DNA of 64,000 nucleotides from contig JAPDOI010001834.1 in NCBI GenBank assembly GCA_029168955.1, positions 62,001 through 126,000 of the forward strand, written 5' to 3'. Source of the DNA: Aplectana chamaeleonis. Taxonomy: Eukaryota > Nematoda > Chromadorea > Rhabditida > Cosmocercidae. Each line of letters begins with the position of its first letter. The stretch's first letter is position 1. Of this stretch, positions 1 through 10,581 are shown piece by piece. Below the pieces are notes generated by a model. That model saw only the letters and a program-made list of their open reading frames with translations, did no database searches and had not been told where the DNA came from. The translations under genes and the position numbers were made by a program.

Positions 1-140
1 AACCGGTATAAAAGGCGCCTCACCTCATAGAGAGCCGCATTCGGTCCAACAAGGCCGGCCCTGGACGTGGACTTCGAGTCCCTGTCAGAAAGGGATATTT
101 TTGGAGAAAAGCGGAGACGCTTTCCTCCAAAAATGGGGGA
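1..140 (+). ncRNA. TATA + hairpin module, copy A (degenerate)
   Basis: TATAAAAG at 7-14 is followed by a weak hairpin (GGTC/GGCC arms), then GGACT-TCG-AGTCC, then a U-rich GGATATTTTTGG, then a hairpin AAAGCG-GAGA-CGCTTT ending near 139. This is the order seen in the better copies at 1763 and 52725. At the position where those copies carry AG|GT (61 nt after the TATA start), this copy reads CG|TG, so the donor-like site is lost. It is cut by the window edge, so its element ends are not visible. Transcription is inferred, not shown. Confidence 0.35.
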
Positions 141-149
141 ATGGGGGAG

Positions 150-362
150 GGTGACGTCACTGCTCTGGGGCCGTGGCGTCACTGCTCCGGGGCCGCGGCG
201 TCACTGCTCCGGGGCCGTGACGCAGTGCTCCGTGGCAGTGACGGGGGCCGGCTTCAAGGCAGTGACAGGGGGCTTCAGGGCAGTGACAGGGGGCTTCAGG
301 GCAGTGACAGGGGGCTTCAGGGCAGTGACAGGGGGGCTTCAAGGCAGTCACAGGGGGGCTTT
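150..362. repeat. Two adjoining short tandem repeats (about 20-bp and 21-bp units)
   Basis: From 150 to 236 a GC-rich unit (GTCACTGCTCCGGGGCCG) repeats with variation. From 237 to 362 a 21-bp unit (GGCAGTGACAGGGGGCTTCA) repeats about five times, at 258, 279, 300 and 321. The 128-codon open frame across it is a by-product of the 21-bp (7-codon) period. Confidence 0.85.
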
Positions 363-462
363 AGAAGCCAAATTGTCACTTCGGCGGGAGCTACCCGATT
401 GGAGGGGGCAAGCGCAGGTGCCCGGAGGGTGGCCCCCTGACGAGCTGCGCTAGCCCCCTCCA

Positions 463-859
463 GTGTATGAGATGGTGTCTTCAGGATCGCTCAGACTGAG
501 TTACGGCTCCTCAAAAATTTTGAATTTGAACTGGTAGACGTCCGCAGACGAGTTGTCTCGAGCCTATATTTTCTCGTTATTCGCAGCAATCATTCTGAAG
601 CAGGTCACAATATAAAGCCAGATCAAAAACAAAAGGAAGAACATAGATTTTGAATAAAATCATTCGCGCCTCTCTTTCCTATTGAGGTGGGAAACCTGCC
701 AATGGGCGTTGCCTATTTTTTCTTTCAAGGCGGCGTGGTCGACTTTTTCCTCTTTTTCTCGCTTATTTGAGCGAATTGAGAGTTCGCGCTTGTCAGGGTT
801 GCTATAGACGGCGATCGGACCAAAATATCAAAAATTACCTCTTAGGTTGGACTGTGTCT
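463..859. mobile_element. TTAA MITE (piggyBac-like), left-truncated copy
   Basis: The right end reads GGACTGTGTCT and is followed by TTAA (860-863), matching the right ends at 9995 and 19194. The interior (GAGTTACGGCT, TGAATTTGAACTGGTAGACG, TTCTCGTTATTCGCAGC) is nearly identical to 9600-9960. The left terminal repeat is missing. Confidence 0.7.
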
Positions 860-944
860 TTAACAGGATAATTTCCGAGTGAGAATTGTGTGCCGATGGC
901 AAATTATCGAATAATGTTATACGTTCCACCCCCCCCCCCTATTT

Positions 945-1130
945 GGCTCTCGTAAACAAAATTGATGGTTGATGATACCCGATTGAGAAAGGGTAGGGTA
1001 TAAAAGGAGCGGAGAGCGGTGTGTCTTCATTCTCGCACCGTCCTCGTCCAGGGGTCAGCAGGTGAGGCTCTGCACGGACTAGGAATTCGGAAAACAGACC
1101 ACCGGTGCTCAAGATATACTGAAGTTGCAT
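945..1130 (+). promoter_or_regulatory. TATA-containing repeat, second family, copy 1
   Basis: TATAAAAG at 999-1006 is followed by GAGAGCGGTGTGTCTTCATTC and GGTCAGCAG. The same block recurs at 38380-38560 (+), 39885-40035 (-) and 3345-3430 (-). In the better copies GTGTGT and CACACAC pair around CTTCATT. It is probably a promoter-like part of a mobile element; no coding sequence follows. Confidence 0.5.
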
Positions 1131-1299
1131 AGAAAACTTAGAAAAATTTAGAGCCAATTCAAGGGAGCCCTTTGGGGGGGGGGTGGGATGGATAACAGCA
1201 CCCCAAATTATCAACTTGTTTAGAAACGTGTCGTATCACGTGTTGGAAACGTTCTAAAAAGGTTTCAAATCAATATTTCCATTATTAATCTTGAGTAGA

Positions 1300-1640
1300 A
1301 TGCCGAATGAGGACTCTGGTGAGATGAGGCGCCTTTCATACCGGCTGTGCACGTGATAAGCACGTTACGACGTAATCATTCGTGACGATTATCAATTGTC
1401 TTTCCAACCGGCCGAATTGAAGATGGCGTGTCGTGTTTTGTGGCTTGCGGGCGAGACAATAACCGCGCCCACATTTCGAGAGTGCCGGCCAGCGGCGAAC
1501 CATGCTGCATGCGACGCATACGCAGCGCAGTTATTGGCTCGCCCGCGAGCTACAAAACACGCCACGCCATCTTCAATTTGGCCGATTGGAAAGACAATTG
1601 ATAATCGTCACGAATCACCTCACCGGTTATAAAGATATCG
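1300..1640. repeat. Fold-back repeat related to the CTCAGG-end TIR element
   Basis: 1300-1470 matches one half of the complete element at 55591-56234 (GTGCACGTGATAAGC, TTGTCTTTCCAACCGGCC). Inside, 1396-1470 and 1527-1601 are inverted copies of each other, giving a 75-bp-arm fold-back. A TATGAAAG on the minus strand (1340-1333) is the degraded TATA box of the RNA-like module, but the module is cut off near 1290. Confidence 0.7.
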
Positions 1641-1737
1641 CACTATCCGGCCCTAAACATGGAAACTCTATAAGCAAAAACTTCTCTACCTCCGCGAGAG
1701 TTTTTTGCCGTTGGCAAATTATAATCTTGTCGTCTTC

Positions 1738-2246
1738 ACGTGCTTATCACGTGCACAGCCGGTATGAAAGGCTTCTCATCTCACCAGGGTCCTCATTCGG
1801 CATTCTAGTGCCGGCCCTGGAAGGTGATTACGAGTCACTCTCTGGAGGCCAGCATATTTTTGAACGCTGAGGGGCAGAGGTATCCCCACGGCTGTTGGGA
1901 GAGGGCTGTTTTGCCGCGATCCGCGGGGAGGGTGGCTCCTCACCGCAGACAGCGGCGGACCGAGGCGGGGCGTTTCTCCGCCGTGAAACCGGGGTGACAT
2001 GGTAGAGGTAAATAATAATACAAATAATGATTGCGGGCCATCTGATATAGGTCGGTGGGCCGTCGACATGCAGCTGGCCGGCGATCCAAGTGCGGGCCAT
2101 CCGCGGAAAAGGACTGCGAGCCAGCTGAAAAAGGTCGGCGGGCCATCGACATGAAGCTGGTCAGCGAACCATAAGCGGGCGGCTGGAGGACGGAGACCGC
2201 GGGCCAGCTGGGAAAGGTTTGCGGGCTGTCACCCTGAGTACCTGAG
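1738..2246 (+). mobile_element. CTCAGG-end TIR element, half copy
   Basis: This is the reverse orientation of 55591-56010. It ends in CCTGAGTACCTGAG, the terminal repeat of the complete copy. It lies head-to-head with the related half at 1300-1640, so the two may be a rearranged single insertion. Confidence 0.7.
1763..1870 (+). ncRNA. TATA + three-hairpin + Sm-like module, copy C
   Basis: TATGAAAG (1763-1770) is followed by hairpin 1 (GGCA-TTCTAG-TGCC). AG|GTGA has its GT at 1824, exactly 61 nt after the TATA start. Hairpin 2 pairs GGTGA with TCACT and GGCC with GGCC. Next come the U-rich CATATTTTTG and a GGGG/CCCC hairpin. This is the architecture of a spliced-leader or Sm-class RNA gene, but expression is unknown and it lies within a TIR element. 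Confidence 0.4.
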
Positions 2247-2318
2247 TTGCTATAAGCGAGGCTCACCGCTCCGCTGCGGGTGATAATCAGAATCGACAGG
2301 TCACTACGGATGTACCAG

Positions 2319-2483
2319 GGGTGCGTTCCAAGAAGATTTCCACGGGAGGAAAAATGAATCTGATAAGAGCCGACCAATGATAGATTCAGAGACCGCATGA
2401 AATGAGCCTATCTGTTAGATTATCATTCGTTATATCTTATCAGACCCATTTTCCTCCCATGGAAATCTTCTTGGAACGCACCC
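2319..2483. mobile_element. 165-bp palindromic MITE with CAG flanks (empty target site)
   Basis: The ends GGGTGCGTTCCAAGAAGATT and its complement are perfect, and both sides are flanked by CAG (2316-2318, 2484-2486). The arms carry AGGAAAAATG. At 46521-47255 the same element is split by a 561-bp insertion at this AGGAAAAAT, so this copy is the unoccupied state of that site (2347-2355). Confidence 0.85.
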
Positions 2484-3000
2484 CAGAGCTTATTTATATC
2501 GAGTCTCCAAAACAACAATGGCTGATAACGGAATCAGAAGTCTGATATCGAAAATCCCTTCATTTTAATGAACTAATCTTGAGAGGCCGCTTTCTGTGTT
2601 TGAGCCGCCCGTTAATGGCCCGGGAGTGAAAATGGTGAGTTCTGGCAATTATTTTTGGCGTTCCCGTGGCAGATTACCCCTAGGTGAGAACTTTCAGGTC
2701 ATTTGGCCTCCGTTCTCCGAAAAATTGACAGGGGGGGCGGTGGCGGAGAAAATTTTGACACTTTTAAAATCGCTTAGGGGGAAATATTTTTAGAGGTCCA
2801 TCGGGTTGAAAACTTGCTAACATACATAACTTTGTGGGGCGGCTTCAACGATATACTGCTCATTTTTCTAACTTCAGTGTGAGTGGGTGATCTCTCCTTG
2901 CGGGTTGCGGGCGGTAAGGAATCAAAGCCAAATCTAGGTGCGCGCGCACCACAATTTTGCACCGTTGGCAATTTATAATCGTGTGTTACGAGTAAACTCC
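2484..3000. repeat. 3-prime part of composite repeat, copy 3
   Basis: The stretch matches the region downstream of the 42-bp arrays (7280-8440 and 44010-44630): AACTAATCTTGAGAGGCC, GGTGAGTTCTG, AATCAAAGCCAAATC. It ends in the hairpin GGTGCGCGCGCACC followed by ACAATTTTG (about 2938-2958). No 42-bp array is present here. Confidence 0.65.
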
Positions 3001-3344
3001 AAATACCGTGCGGTACCGATTGCGACAAGTGCATGAAATGATGAAATCAGTTGCTCTTCTATATCAGACCGACCGACTCAGACTCTCCAATGAAAGTTTA
3101 AAAGTATTTTATGGCTTTGTGGCAAACGGTACCGCACGGCATTTGTCGTCTAGTTCTGTTACGACGTGATCACTCGTGATCACACGAGTTTGTAATCTGC
3201 CACCGGCACAAAATTCTCACCTATGTGTTGTAGATTTTCTTTCAAGGTTTTTCGTGTTAGCTCGATATCGTGATAACGCTATTAACGATGAGGCTATTTC
3301 CCTTCTCCCTCGTTTGTTCACAGCTTCAGCCGCTTTCCTCTTCA

Positions 3345-3430
3345 GAAATATGTGTGAATGAAAACACACCGCTCTCCATTTCTTTTATACCCTACCCCTT
3401 ATCAATTGACTATCATCAATTTTGTTTACC
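3345..3430 (-). promoter_or_regulatory. TATA-containing repeat, second family, copy 2
   Basis: On the minus strand TATAAAAG (3389-3382) is followed by AAATGGAGAGCGGTGTG and a run matching 39978-39885. It sits beside CAATTTATAATCGTC, a phrase also found near 1715 and 2965, which suggests a dispersed element. Confidence 0.5.
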
Positions 3431-3779
3431 GTGAAAATTGTGTGCCGGTGGCAATTTATAATCGTCTCGTGGTCACACTCATGATCGTCATCACTTCACA
3501 CTCCAATAAACCTACTCTGCCAATTCGAGACTTGATGCCTCAGCAAAAGAGACTTGATGCTCATGTACAAGTCGGCGTGAAGTCTTAATTTGCCGCGGTA
3601 AATTCACTGTATGGGTGAATTTGCCGCTAGGATAGGTGAGAATGAGGTGAATATCCCGTGAAAATGGTGCGAACTGGCAGCGAGAGAGGGTCCAATTTAC
3701 CGCGGAAATGAGTTGAATTGAACTCGAAAAATGGGTGAGTCTACCTCGAAAATTTCACGAATTTGAAGGTCCACAGCAC

Positions 3780-3990
3780 AGGAAGCCCCGGCTTGTCCTC
3801 AACATGGGCGTGATCTTCACCGAGGTCTGCGGTGAGGAGCCACCCTTTGCGGACCACGGCGTAACTCGTCCCCCCCCCGCCGTGAGGATACCCGCTGTAT
3901 CCTCCCAGCAGCCAAAATTATGCTGGCCTCCGGAGGGTGACCCGAAGTCACCTCTCAGGGCCGGCATCAGAGTGCCGAATTAGGACTCTA
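3780..3990 (-). ncRNA. Hairpin/Sm-like module, copy E (TATA lost)
   Basis: Minus-strand order: hairpin 1 GGCA-CTCTGA-TGCC, GAGAG|GTGA (GT at 3952), hairpin 2 (GGTGAC/GTCACC), ATAATTTTGG, then a strong hairpin GAGGATAC...GTATCCTC. The third hairpin differs in sequence from the other copies but is still paired. The TATA region has diverged. Confidence 0.35.
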
Positions 3991-3999
3991 CTCAGAACG

Positions 4000-4958
4000 G
4001 CGGAGGGCCGTGTGCCCGAGACTTTCCGACCAAGGGCGAGCGGCGAGGCCCATGTTTTGCGAGCGGAGAATCATCAGGCGCGAGGCGGGAGCGCCACCAA
4101 ATTTCGTTAGCTTGGTCCTGCAGGGAAAATTCGAAACAGAGGAAAACATGTTCGCTCGGGCAAATCGCATGAAACGTTGAACGCTAGAATCAAACCCGTG
4201 CCACATACGGAGCACAATTTTATGGTGACTTCACTGCAGGTACCACTGAGCAAGTACATACATCATCGCGCACTCCGCGGGGTGGCAGTAATGTAAGATC
4301 CCCAGTCTATCGATTAGACTTGAGTGGGACACCCACCATGGGGTTTGGAAAAATTTGGAGAATGGTATAGTACCCGCCCAGTTTGAGAGAGGTACCCGGA
4401 TATCCTATACACATACTCTGATGTACTCGGGGGATCGTCCCCAACCCAACGGCCGTGGCCACGTCATTAGGGACTAAACACAACCTTGGTTGGCCGCCGA
4501 CATGCATTCTCTAGCCCCGCCCCTTTCGGAGGGACTTGGTAGGGCATTCGTCTTTCCTTCGCTGGATGTGTTCAATCGATTGCGGGGGAGCGTCCACAAA
4601 CCTACGGGCTCACTCAAATGCCCAGTGAACACAGGGGAGCATCCCCAAACTGACACGTGGAGCAATCATGTTGATCGCCGAAGCATCGATTGCAATTCTT
4701 CATTTCTTCTTTTAAAGGTTGCTCATTTTTGTTTTCGTTTTGAAATTGTAAACTTTTGAACTTCTTGCTTGCCCATTTTGTACTTTTGAAGTTTCATTGG
4801 AATTCACGCAGAGCTTGTCATCTGATAGGAAATTTAGCTTATTCTTTCAATGAGCATTTTTTAGGGAAACCATTGATGGTCAAAAAACAAACAGTGGCAA
4901 CCAATTTCTACAGTATTAATCAGAGCACAAGAGGACTGAGACAATTTATCAGGTAATC
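4000..4958. other. No gene seen; scattered GGGGATCGTCCCC-type palindromes
   Basis: I see no supported coding sequence. GGGGGATCGTCCCCAA near 4430 and variants near 4590 and 4645 recur at 13980. They may mark an old repeat. Confidence 0.4.
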
Positions 4959-5523
4959 TTCTGAAAGTTGGGCTCCGCAGAGAATGGTAAGGATTTGACA
5001 TTGCTCTAAAATGTCGTGAGATTGTTTTATTAGATTTGGCTATCAAACTGATTTTCTAAATGTAGTGAAATTGTTGAATTGATTTGGCTGTTGTTGGTAT
5101 ATGCAGACAACATAATCATCACATGTAGTGAAATTGTTGCAAATGGATTTGGCAGGCGCTCTATGAATTATCAGATTCAAATAACGCGTCAGAAGGTCCT
5201 CCGGTGAGAAAATAGAGACAAAAATAAAAAGCTGTTAATCATTTAACAATGCTGAAGGAAATGTGGCCTTATGGGCTAGAAATAAAGTTTTCGAATGTTA
5301 TTCTACCTTTTCAGTGTAGCTCCCACTAAGGTACTAGACCTCTCCTCTTCCCTCAGCGATTAGATAAAAATCACAGAAACAAAATTTAACACTATTTATT
5401 AGCTACTGGCTTTCACGGTTTACATTGTATGGAAACGTTTTTGTTGCTAGACTTATTCTTGTTCTCATTTGATTCGATAGACGCTCCAAGCAAAACCCCT
5501 TCTGCGGAGCCCAACTTTCAGAA
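4959..5523. mobile_element. Fold-back element, copy 1 (right arm deleted internally)
   Basis: TTCTGAAAGTTGGGCTCCGC opens the element and its complement closes it at 5523. The left arm (ATTTGGCTATCAAACTGATT, TAGTGAAATTGTTG) matches 34992-35169 and 37257-37325. Compared with copy 2, most of the right arm (about 150 bp) is missing. Sequence right of 5523 is also shared with copy 2, so this fold-back belongs to a larger composite repeat. Confidence 0.75.
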
Positions 5524-5935
5524 ATTTCACAACTTTTCCCAAGGGTTCCCCTTCTACAATATCGTCAATCTCTAAAAGTCAAGTTGTTTTTCTTCAAAAC
5601 ATAGTGGTAGAAATGAAGAAACAACCGCTCCGATGCTAAGACTGCAAGATAATAGTTGCAACGCGGCTTCCTACAAATAATATACAAGGCATACTTTTTG
5701 AATTTAAGAGTCGAAAAAATGAAGAAATGATTTTTTAAATGACCCGATTGTACAGGGTCAGGGCGCGGGGGGGGGGGCACCCACCATTCAAGACAGAAAT
5801 GAAATGAACCACCGATTAGTAATGCTACCAGTCGAAGTATTTCCATGAAGTTTCTATAAAAATAATGATTGATAGCAGTATCAGGCATCTTCTATCAGAA
5901 TTTTTCGTCATTTCTCATTAAACTGAGGTCATGCG

Positions 5936-7137
5936 CACGTCCCTTAATGTCCTGCACACTCCTACTGAGGTCCAGCACACATTACATGACGTCCAGAACA
6001 TCCCCATTGGAGTCCTGCACACCCCTACTGGGACCCTTCACACGTTCCATGATGTTCGGCACACTCCTACTGAGGTCCAGCACACATTCCCTGACGTCCT
6101 GCACACTCTACTGGGGTCCTGTTAACGCTCCATGACGCCCTTCCACACCCCTACTGGAGTCCTGCCCACGTCCCATGATGTCCTGCTCACTCCTACCGAG
6201 GTTCTGCACACTATCTACGACGTCCTGCACACCTCTATTGGGGTCCTGCACAAGTTCCTTGATGTCGAGCTGATGTTCCTTGAGGTCCTGCACACGACCA
6301 TGATGACCTGCACACCCAACTGGGGTCGTGCACGCGCTCCATGACGTCCTGCACACCCCAACTGGGATCCTGCACACCTGTGCTGGGGTTCTACCCACGT
6401 TCCATGATATCCTGCACACTCCTACTGAGGTCCTAAACACATTCTACGACACCCCTATTGGGGTCCTCCACAGGTGCCATGATGTACTGCACACTCCTAC
6501 TGGGGTCCTGCACAAGCTCCATGACGTCCTGCACACCCCTAGTGAGGTCTTGCACACCCCTGCCGGTATCATGCACACGTTCCATGATGTCCTGCCCACC
6601 CCTGCTGGGACCCTGCACACGTTTCACGACGTTCTGCACACCCCTACTGGGTCCTGCCCACGTTCCATGATGTCCTGCACACCCCTGCTGGGACCCTGCA
6701 CACGTTCCACGACGACCTGCACACCCCTAGTGGGGTCCTCCTTAGGTGCCATGATGTACTGCAGACTCCTACTGGGGTCCTGCACAAGCTCCATGACGTC
6801 CTGCACACCCCTACTGAGGTCCTGCACACCCCTACCGGTATCATGCACACGTTCCATGATGTCCTGCCCACCCCTGCTGGGACCCTGCACACGTTTCACG
6901 ACGTTTTGCGCACCCCTACTGGGTCCTGCCCACGTTCCATGATATCCTGCACACCTATACTGGGACCCTGCTCACGTTCCATGATGTTCTGCATACTCCT
7001 ATTGAGGTCCTGCACAGATTCCCTGACATCCTGCACACCCCTACTGTGGTCCTGCACACGCTCCATGACGTCCTGCATACCCCTACTGGGTCCTGCCCAC
7101 GTCCCATGATGTCTTGCACACTCCTATTTTGGTCTCG
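5936..7137. repeat. 42-bp (2x21) minisatellite, array 1
   Basis: Units follow GTCCTGCACACNCCTACTG then GTCCTGCACANNTTCNANGA. The two 21-bp halves alternate to give 42 bp (14 codons). Both strands are open in several frames, so the proteins predicted here (LHTPTEVLHTFHD-type and VQDLSRSVQDIME-type) are probably repeat artefacts. It starts with the same ACTGAGGTCATGCGCACGTC as the larger array at 38660. Confidence 0.9.
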
Positions 7138-8440
7138 CATAGTCAACCGACACTACAGCACACCCTGCGACGCCTTCTTATCGAAGGTGCACATGGAACG
7201 AACATGCGCTGCGCTCAAATACATCCCCCCGCACAGCGTCCTCTTCCGAGCCAGACGTTTAGAGTACACCACCCTAGAGATCAAGGTGTTTATATGGAGT
7301 CTCTAAGAAAACAATGACTGATAACGAAAAAACCCGTCCTTTTTATAAACTAATCTTGAGAGTCCTGTTTCCGAGTTTGAACCGCCTGCCCAAGGGAACC
7401 ACAATCAGTCATAGTGACCATTTCAAATGAAATGTACTTTTCTAGAACCATTCTCGGACGAGCAGTCCGAATATGCCCATCGCAGCTGCCTAGATCCACT
7501 CTGAAAAAAGTTATAGGCTTTTTTTCTCCGATTTTCGCACTTATTGTACCCTCCAAAAAGTGCATAATTTCTACGAAAATCCAGAAACTGACCTCATAAT
7601 CGTGTTCAGCGTCCAAAACTACCCCACTAAGCAATGTTAGGTTGAAGGAACATTTTCCAAACTTTGCGCAGACTAACAGCGTTTTGGACTTGTACGGATT
7701 TTCGGTTGGGCGCTTATTTATACCAATCAGAGGGCTCTCGAAGCGTTTTAGAAAAATATTCCAGATTTGACTAAAAATTTGCTCTGGGGGTTATTTGGGG
7801 CGCTGATCACGAATCTGAGACTCATTTATCGATTTCCCGAAGTTTTCGACTGTATTCGTTCACATATTCCCATCGGGGGAGAATTTGATGGCAAATTGCG
7901 ACTTTTGACGATTTCCGGAATGTGACGACAGATGTGGCTAAAATCGTTCTTCTGGGGGTTATTTGGAGTGCTGAACACGAATCTGATGTCGGTTTATCGA
8001 TTTTTGGCAGCTTACGGTAGATTACGGTGGGTATACGGTAGCTTGGTCAAAGTCTCAGATTTGTCTCAAAGTTTCTATGTGGGGGTTATTTGGGGTGCTG
8101 AATAGCATCCCCGTGGCCGATTACCTCTAGTCACAAATTTTCAAGCGAATTGATCCACGCCTTCCAAAAAATGGAATTCGACGCACGGAGGCGGAGGCGG
8201 AGGCGGAGGTGGAGGCGATGGTGGAGAACGTTTTTGCGTACATTGAGAGGTCATAACTTTCAAAAGCGGGGACCAGTTAAGATGAAAATTTGCACACATG
8301 TAAATTCTTACAGCGCATCGAATGGCGTACAGCTCATACCTCTGGTGACAATCTGAATAGGTGATCTCGTTGTAGGGCATCCGCGCGGGAAGAGATCAAA
8401 CCCAAAATTGAGGTACGCGCTTCGCGCGCACCACAATTTT
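7138..8440. repeat. 3-prime part of composite repeat, copy 1, with degenerate tandem insert
   Basis: 7138-7400 matches 43861-44120 and 8100-8440 matches 44160-44630. The end carries the hairpin GTACGCGC-TTC-GCGCGCACC then ACAATTTT. A short GGCGGA run lies at 8188-8210, much shorter than in copy 2. Between them, GGGGGTTATTTGG recurs at 7786, 7954 and 8081, a degenerate tandem block. No gene seen. Confidence 0.7.
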
Positions 8441-8639
8441 AATTTTTTTTTCCATTCATGTTGCACTGGGACACTCTCGTAGGAATGATGGCTGTCTTAT
8501 CACCGTATCTTCGCATTAAATCCGCGACAAAATCGCGACACACTTCTCATAATTTTTTTTCGTTTTCCGGTAGTCTTTCGGCAGCCACTGGGTAGTTCTA
8601 CTGTGATTTATCGCTATGATCGCAGCAGTTCCCGACCTA

Positions 8640-9330
8640 GCGATAGTTTTGCGTCAATTTCTCGGTGAATTCAGGTTCGAGAGAGATTCTCGGTAGCTTC
8701 CACACAATTTCTTCTAGAGCAGGGCTCCATAAGGAGCCTGCAAGAGATAATGGAGGAGAAGTAGTGCTTCTGAAAGGGTGGGTTAGCGGTCTTAGAGGGT
8801 TGAAGGACTTCAGAAGGAGCGTAAAAGAGGTCTCATAAAGATACCAGGTCTTCAGAAGCAGCCAAATATAAAGCTGTTCGATCGATTTCGTGGACATAGA
8901 GTTGGTATGGGTGGGGGGGGGGCTAGCAGCGAGGTTCACGGCAACTGGAAAGCTGCCGCTGCTTATAGTATGTGCCAATGATACGGTTCGCCCATGCAGT
9001 CAGCCTGCATGATGAGCAGTGGGCGCGAAGACATTTTTTCGGACGTGTTAATCGATCATAGGAAATATTAGACAGATAGAGTATAAAATTCCTGTTGCCT
9101 GTTTGCAGCCGTAGGAAGGCTCTTCCGAAAAATTCCTTTGCGACGGTCGCTTAACACCTACGCCGACCGCGTGAGCGGACGAACTCATTCGAACTAACTG
9201 TACATTTTTCATGCTGCGTTGTACTTTAAAACACGATGAATTTCGATTCCGAGTTCCCCACTCGAAAAAAAGGGCTGGCTGACAAGTGTGGCAGGAACCA
9301 CAAAGAAACGACGAGAAACTCATTAAAACG
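8640..9330. repeat. Dispersed repeats shared with 12180-12490 and 15985-16170
   Basis: 8690-8940 resembles 12190-12490, both ending in TTGGT...GGGGGGGGCTAGC. 8990-9220 resembles 15985-16170 (CGCCGACCGC..GGGCGGAC, CTTCCGAAAAA). I see no coding potential. Confidence 0.5.
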
Positions 9331-9529
9331 CCTCATTTCAGTGAAGGAAATGTCTGGCCTAGACTAGTTGTCCGGTACGATGAATGAGTTCTCAGCGGTC
9401 GCGACGGCTGAAGGTGAAGGACTATATTATGCAGAACAGCATTAGGTAGGATCCAAAGGTTAGATTGGAGCAACAGAGTTGTGAAGTTTTTGAAAGAATT
9501 CTTTAGTCCCCACAAGCAAATCCACTTAA

Positions 9530-9995
9530 AACCACAGTCCAAGCTCAGAATCGGTTTTTCGTTTTCATGCCTATTTTGGAGCAAATTCCACGCTAATCTC
9601 AATGGTGTCTCCAGAATCGCTCAGAACTCACTACAAACTGAGTTACGGCTACTCAAAATTTTGAATTTGAACTGGTAGACGTCCGCGGACTAGTTGCCTC
9701 GAGCCTGTATTTTCTCGTTATTCGCAGCAATCATTCTGAAGCAGGTCACAATATTAAGCCAGACCAAAATAAAAGGAAGAACATCGATTTTGAATAAAAT
9801 CATTCGCGTATCTCTTCCCTATTGAGGTCGGAAACCTGCCAGTGGGCGTTGCCCATTTTTTCTTTGAAGAGGGCGTGGTCGACCTTTTCCTAGCTTTTTC
9901 TCGATTATTTGAACGAATTGAGAGTTCGCGCTTCACAGGGTTGCTATAGACGGCGACCGGACCAAAATATCAAAAATTACGGTTGGACAGTGCCT
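9530..9995. mobile_element. TTAA MITE (piggyBac-like)
   Basis: It is flanked by TTAA (9526-9529 and 9996-9999). The right end GGACAGTGCCT matches the copies ending at 19194 and 859. The left end (AACCACAGTCCAAGCTCAG) is a decayed version of AGGCCGTGTCCACGATCAG at 18710. The right-hand TTAA is shared with the next element, which starts at 10000. Confidence 0.75.
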
Positions 9996-10372
9996 TTAAA
10001 GGCAATGTTCACGATGATTTTCGCGCCTGAGTTTTTAAAATAAAGCAATGCGTTGGCCTCCAAGTGTTATCAAAATTACCAAGAAACGGCGAGAAACGCA
10101 TTAAACCGTCGTATTTTAGTGTCATTATTCTAATTGTAATTGTAATTGTTTATTACAGGGTGAACCTGCGTAATGCATCGTAAACGATAAAAATAAAAAC
10201 GCGTAGAGATCGTAAAAGATAAAAACACATAGAGACAAGTGTAGCGACAATATAAAAAATCTAGAATACGTAGGTGTACAAAGTGATGATCAGATGAAAT
10301 ATGATACCAATACAAGATCATTCATCCCCCGCCATCAAGTACTGTTCCATTATACGCTTAAAGGAGCACAGG

Positions 10373-10581
10373 TCAGTCGGTAGATTGTCTTTTTAAATAA
10401 ATTTTTTCCAATTCACTGCCAGCTCTGTTAACAAAGAAATGGTGCCTGACACTCTTCCTAGCCACGTTGCGGACTAATTTAAATTTACTACCTCTGGTGT
10501 TAGATGCCCTCATTTTGAGAGAAGTGTTTGACCGCAAGCCACTATGCCCATACAAAATCTTATACATCATTAAAAGATCAA
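10373..10581 (-). pseudogene. LINE C-terminal fragment (continues 11198-11747)
   Basis: The minus-strand frame reads MMYKILYGHSGL then SNTRGSKFKLV and FFVNRAGSELEKI. This parallels the C-terminus of the LINE at 29281-29540 (MFHKILHGNCGLKL, ITRGGSQKVV, FFSVRAGSDFIKL). It is the 3-prime end of the same copy as 11198-11747, separated by a TIR insertion. Confidence 0.75.
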
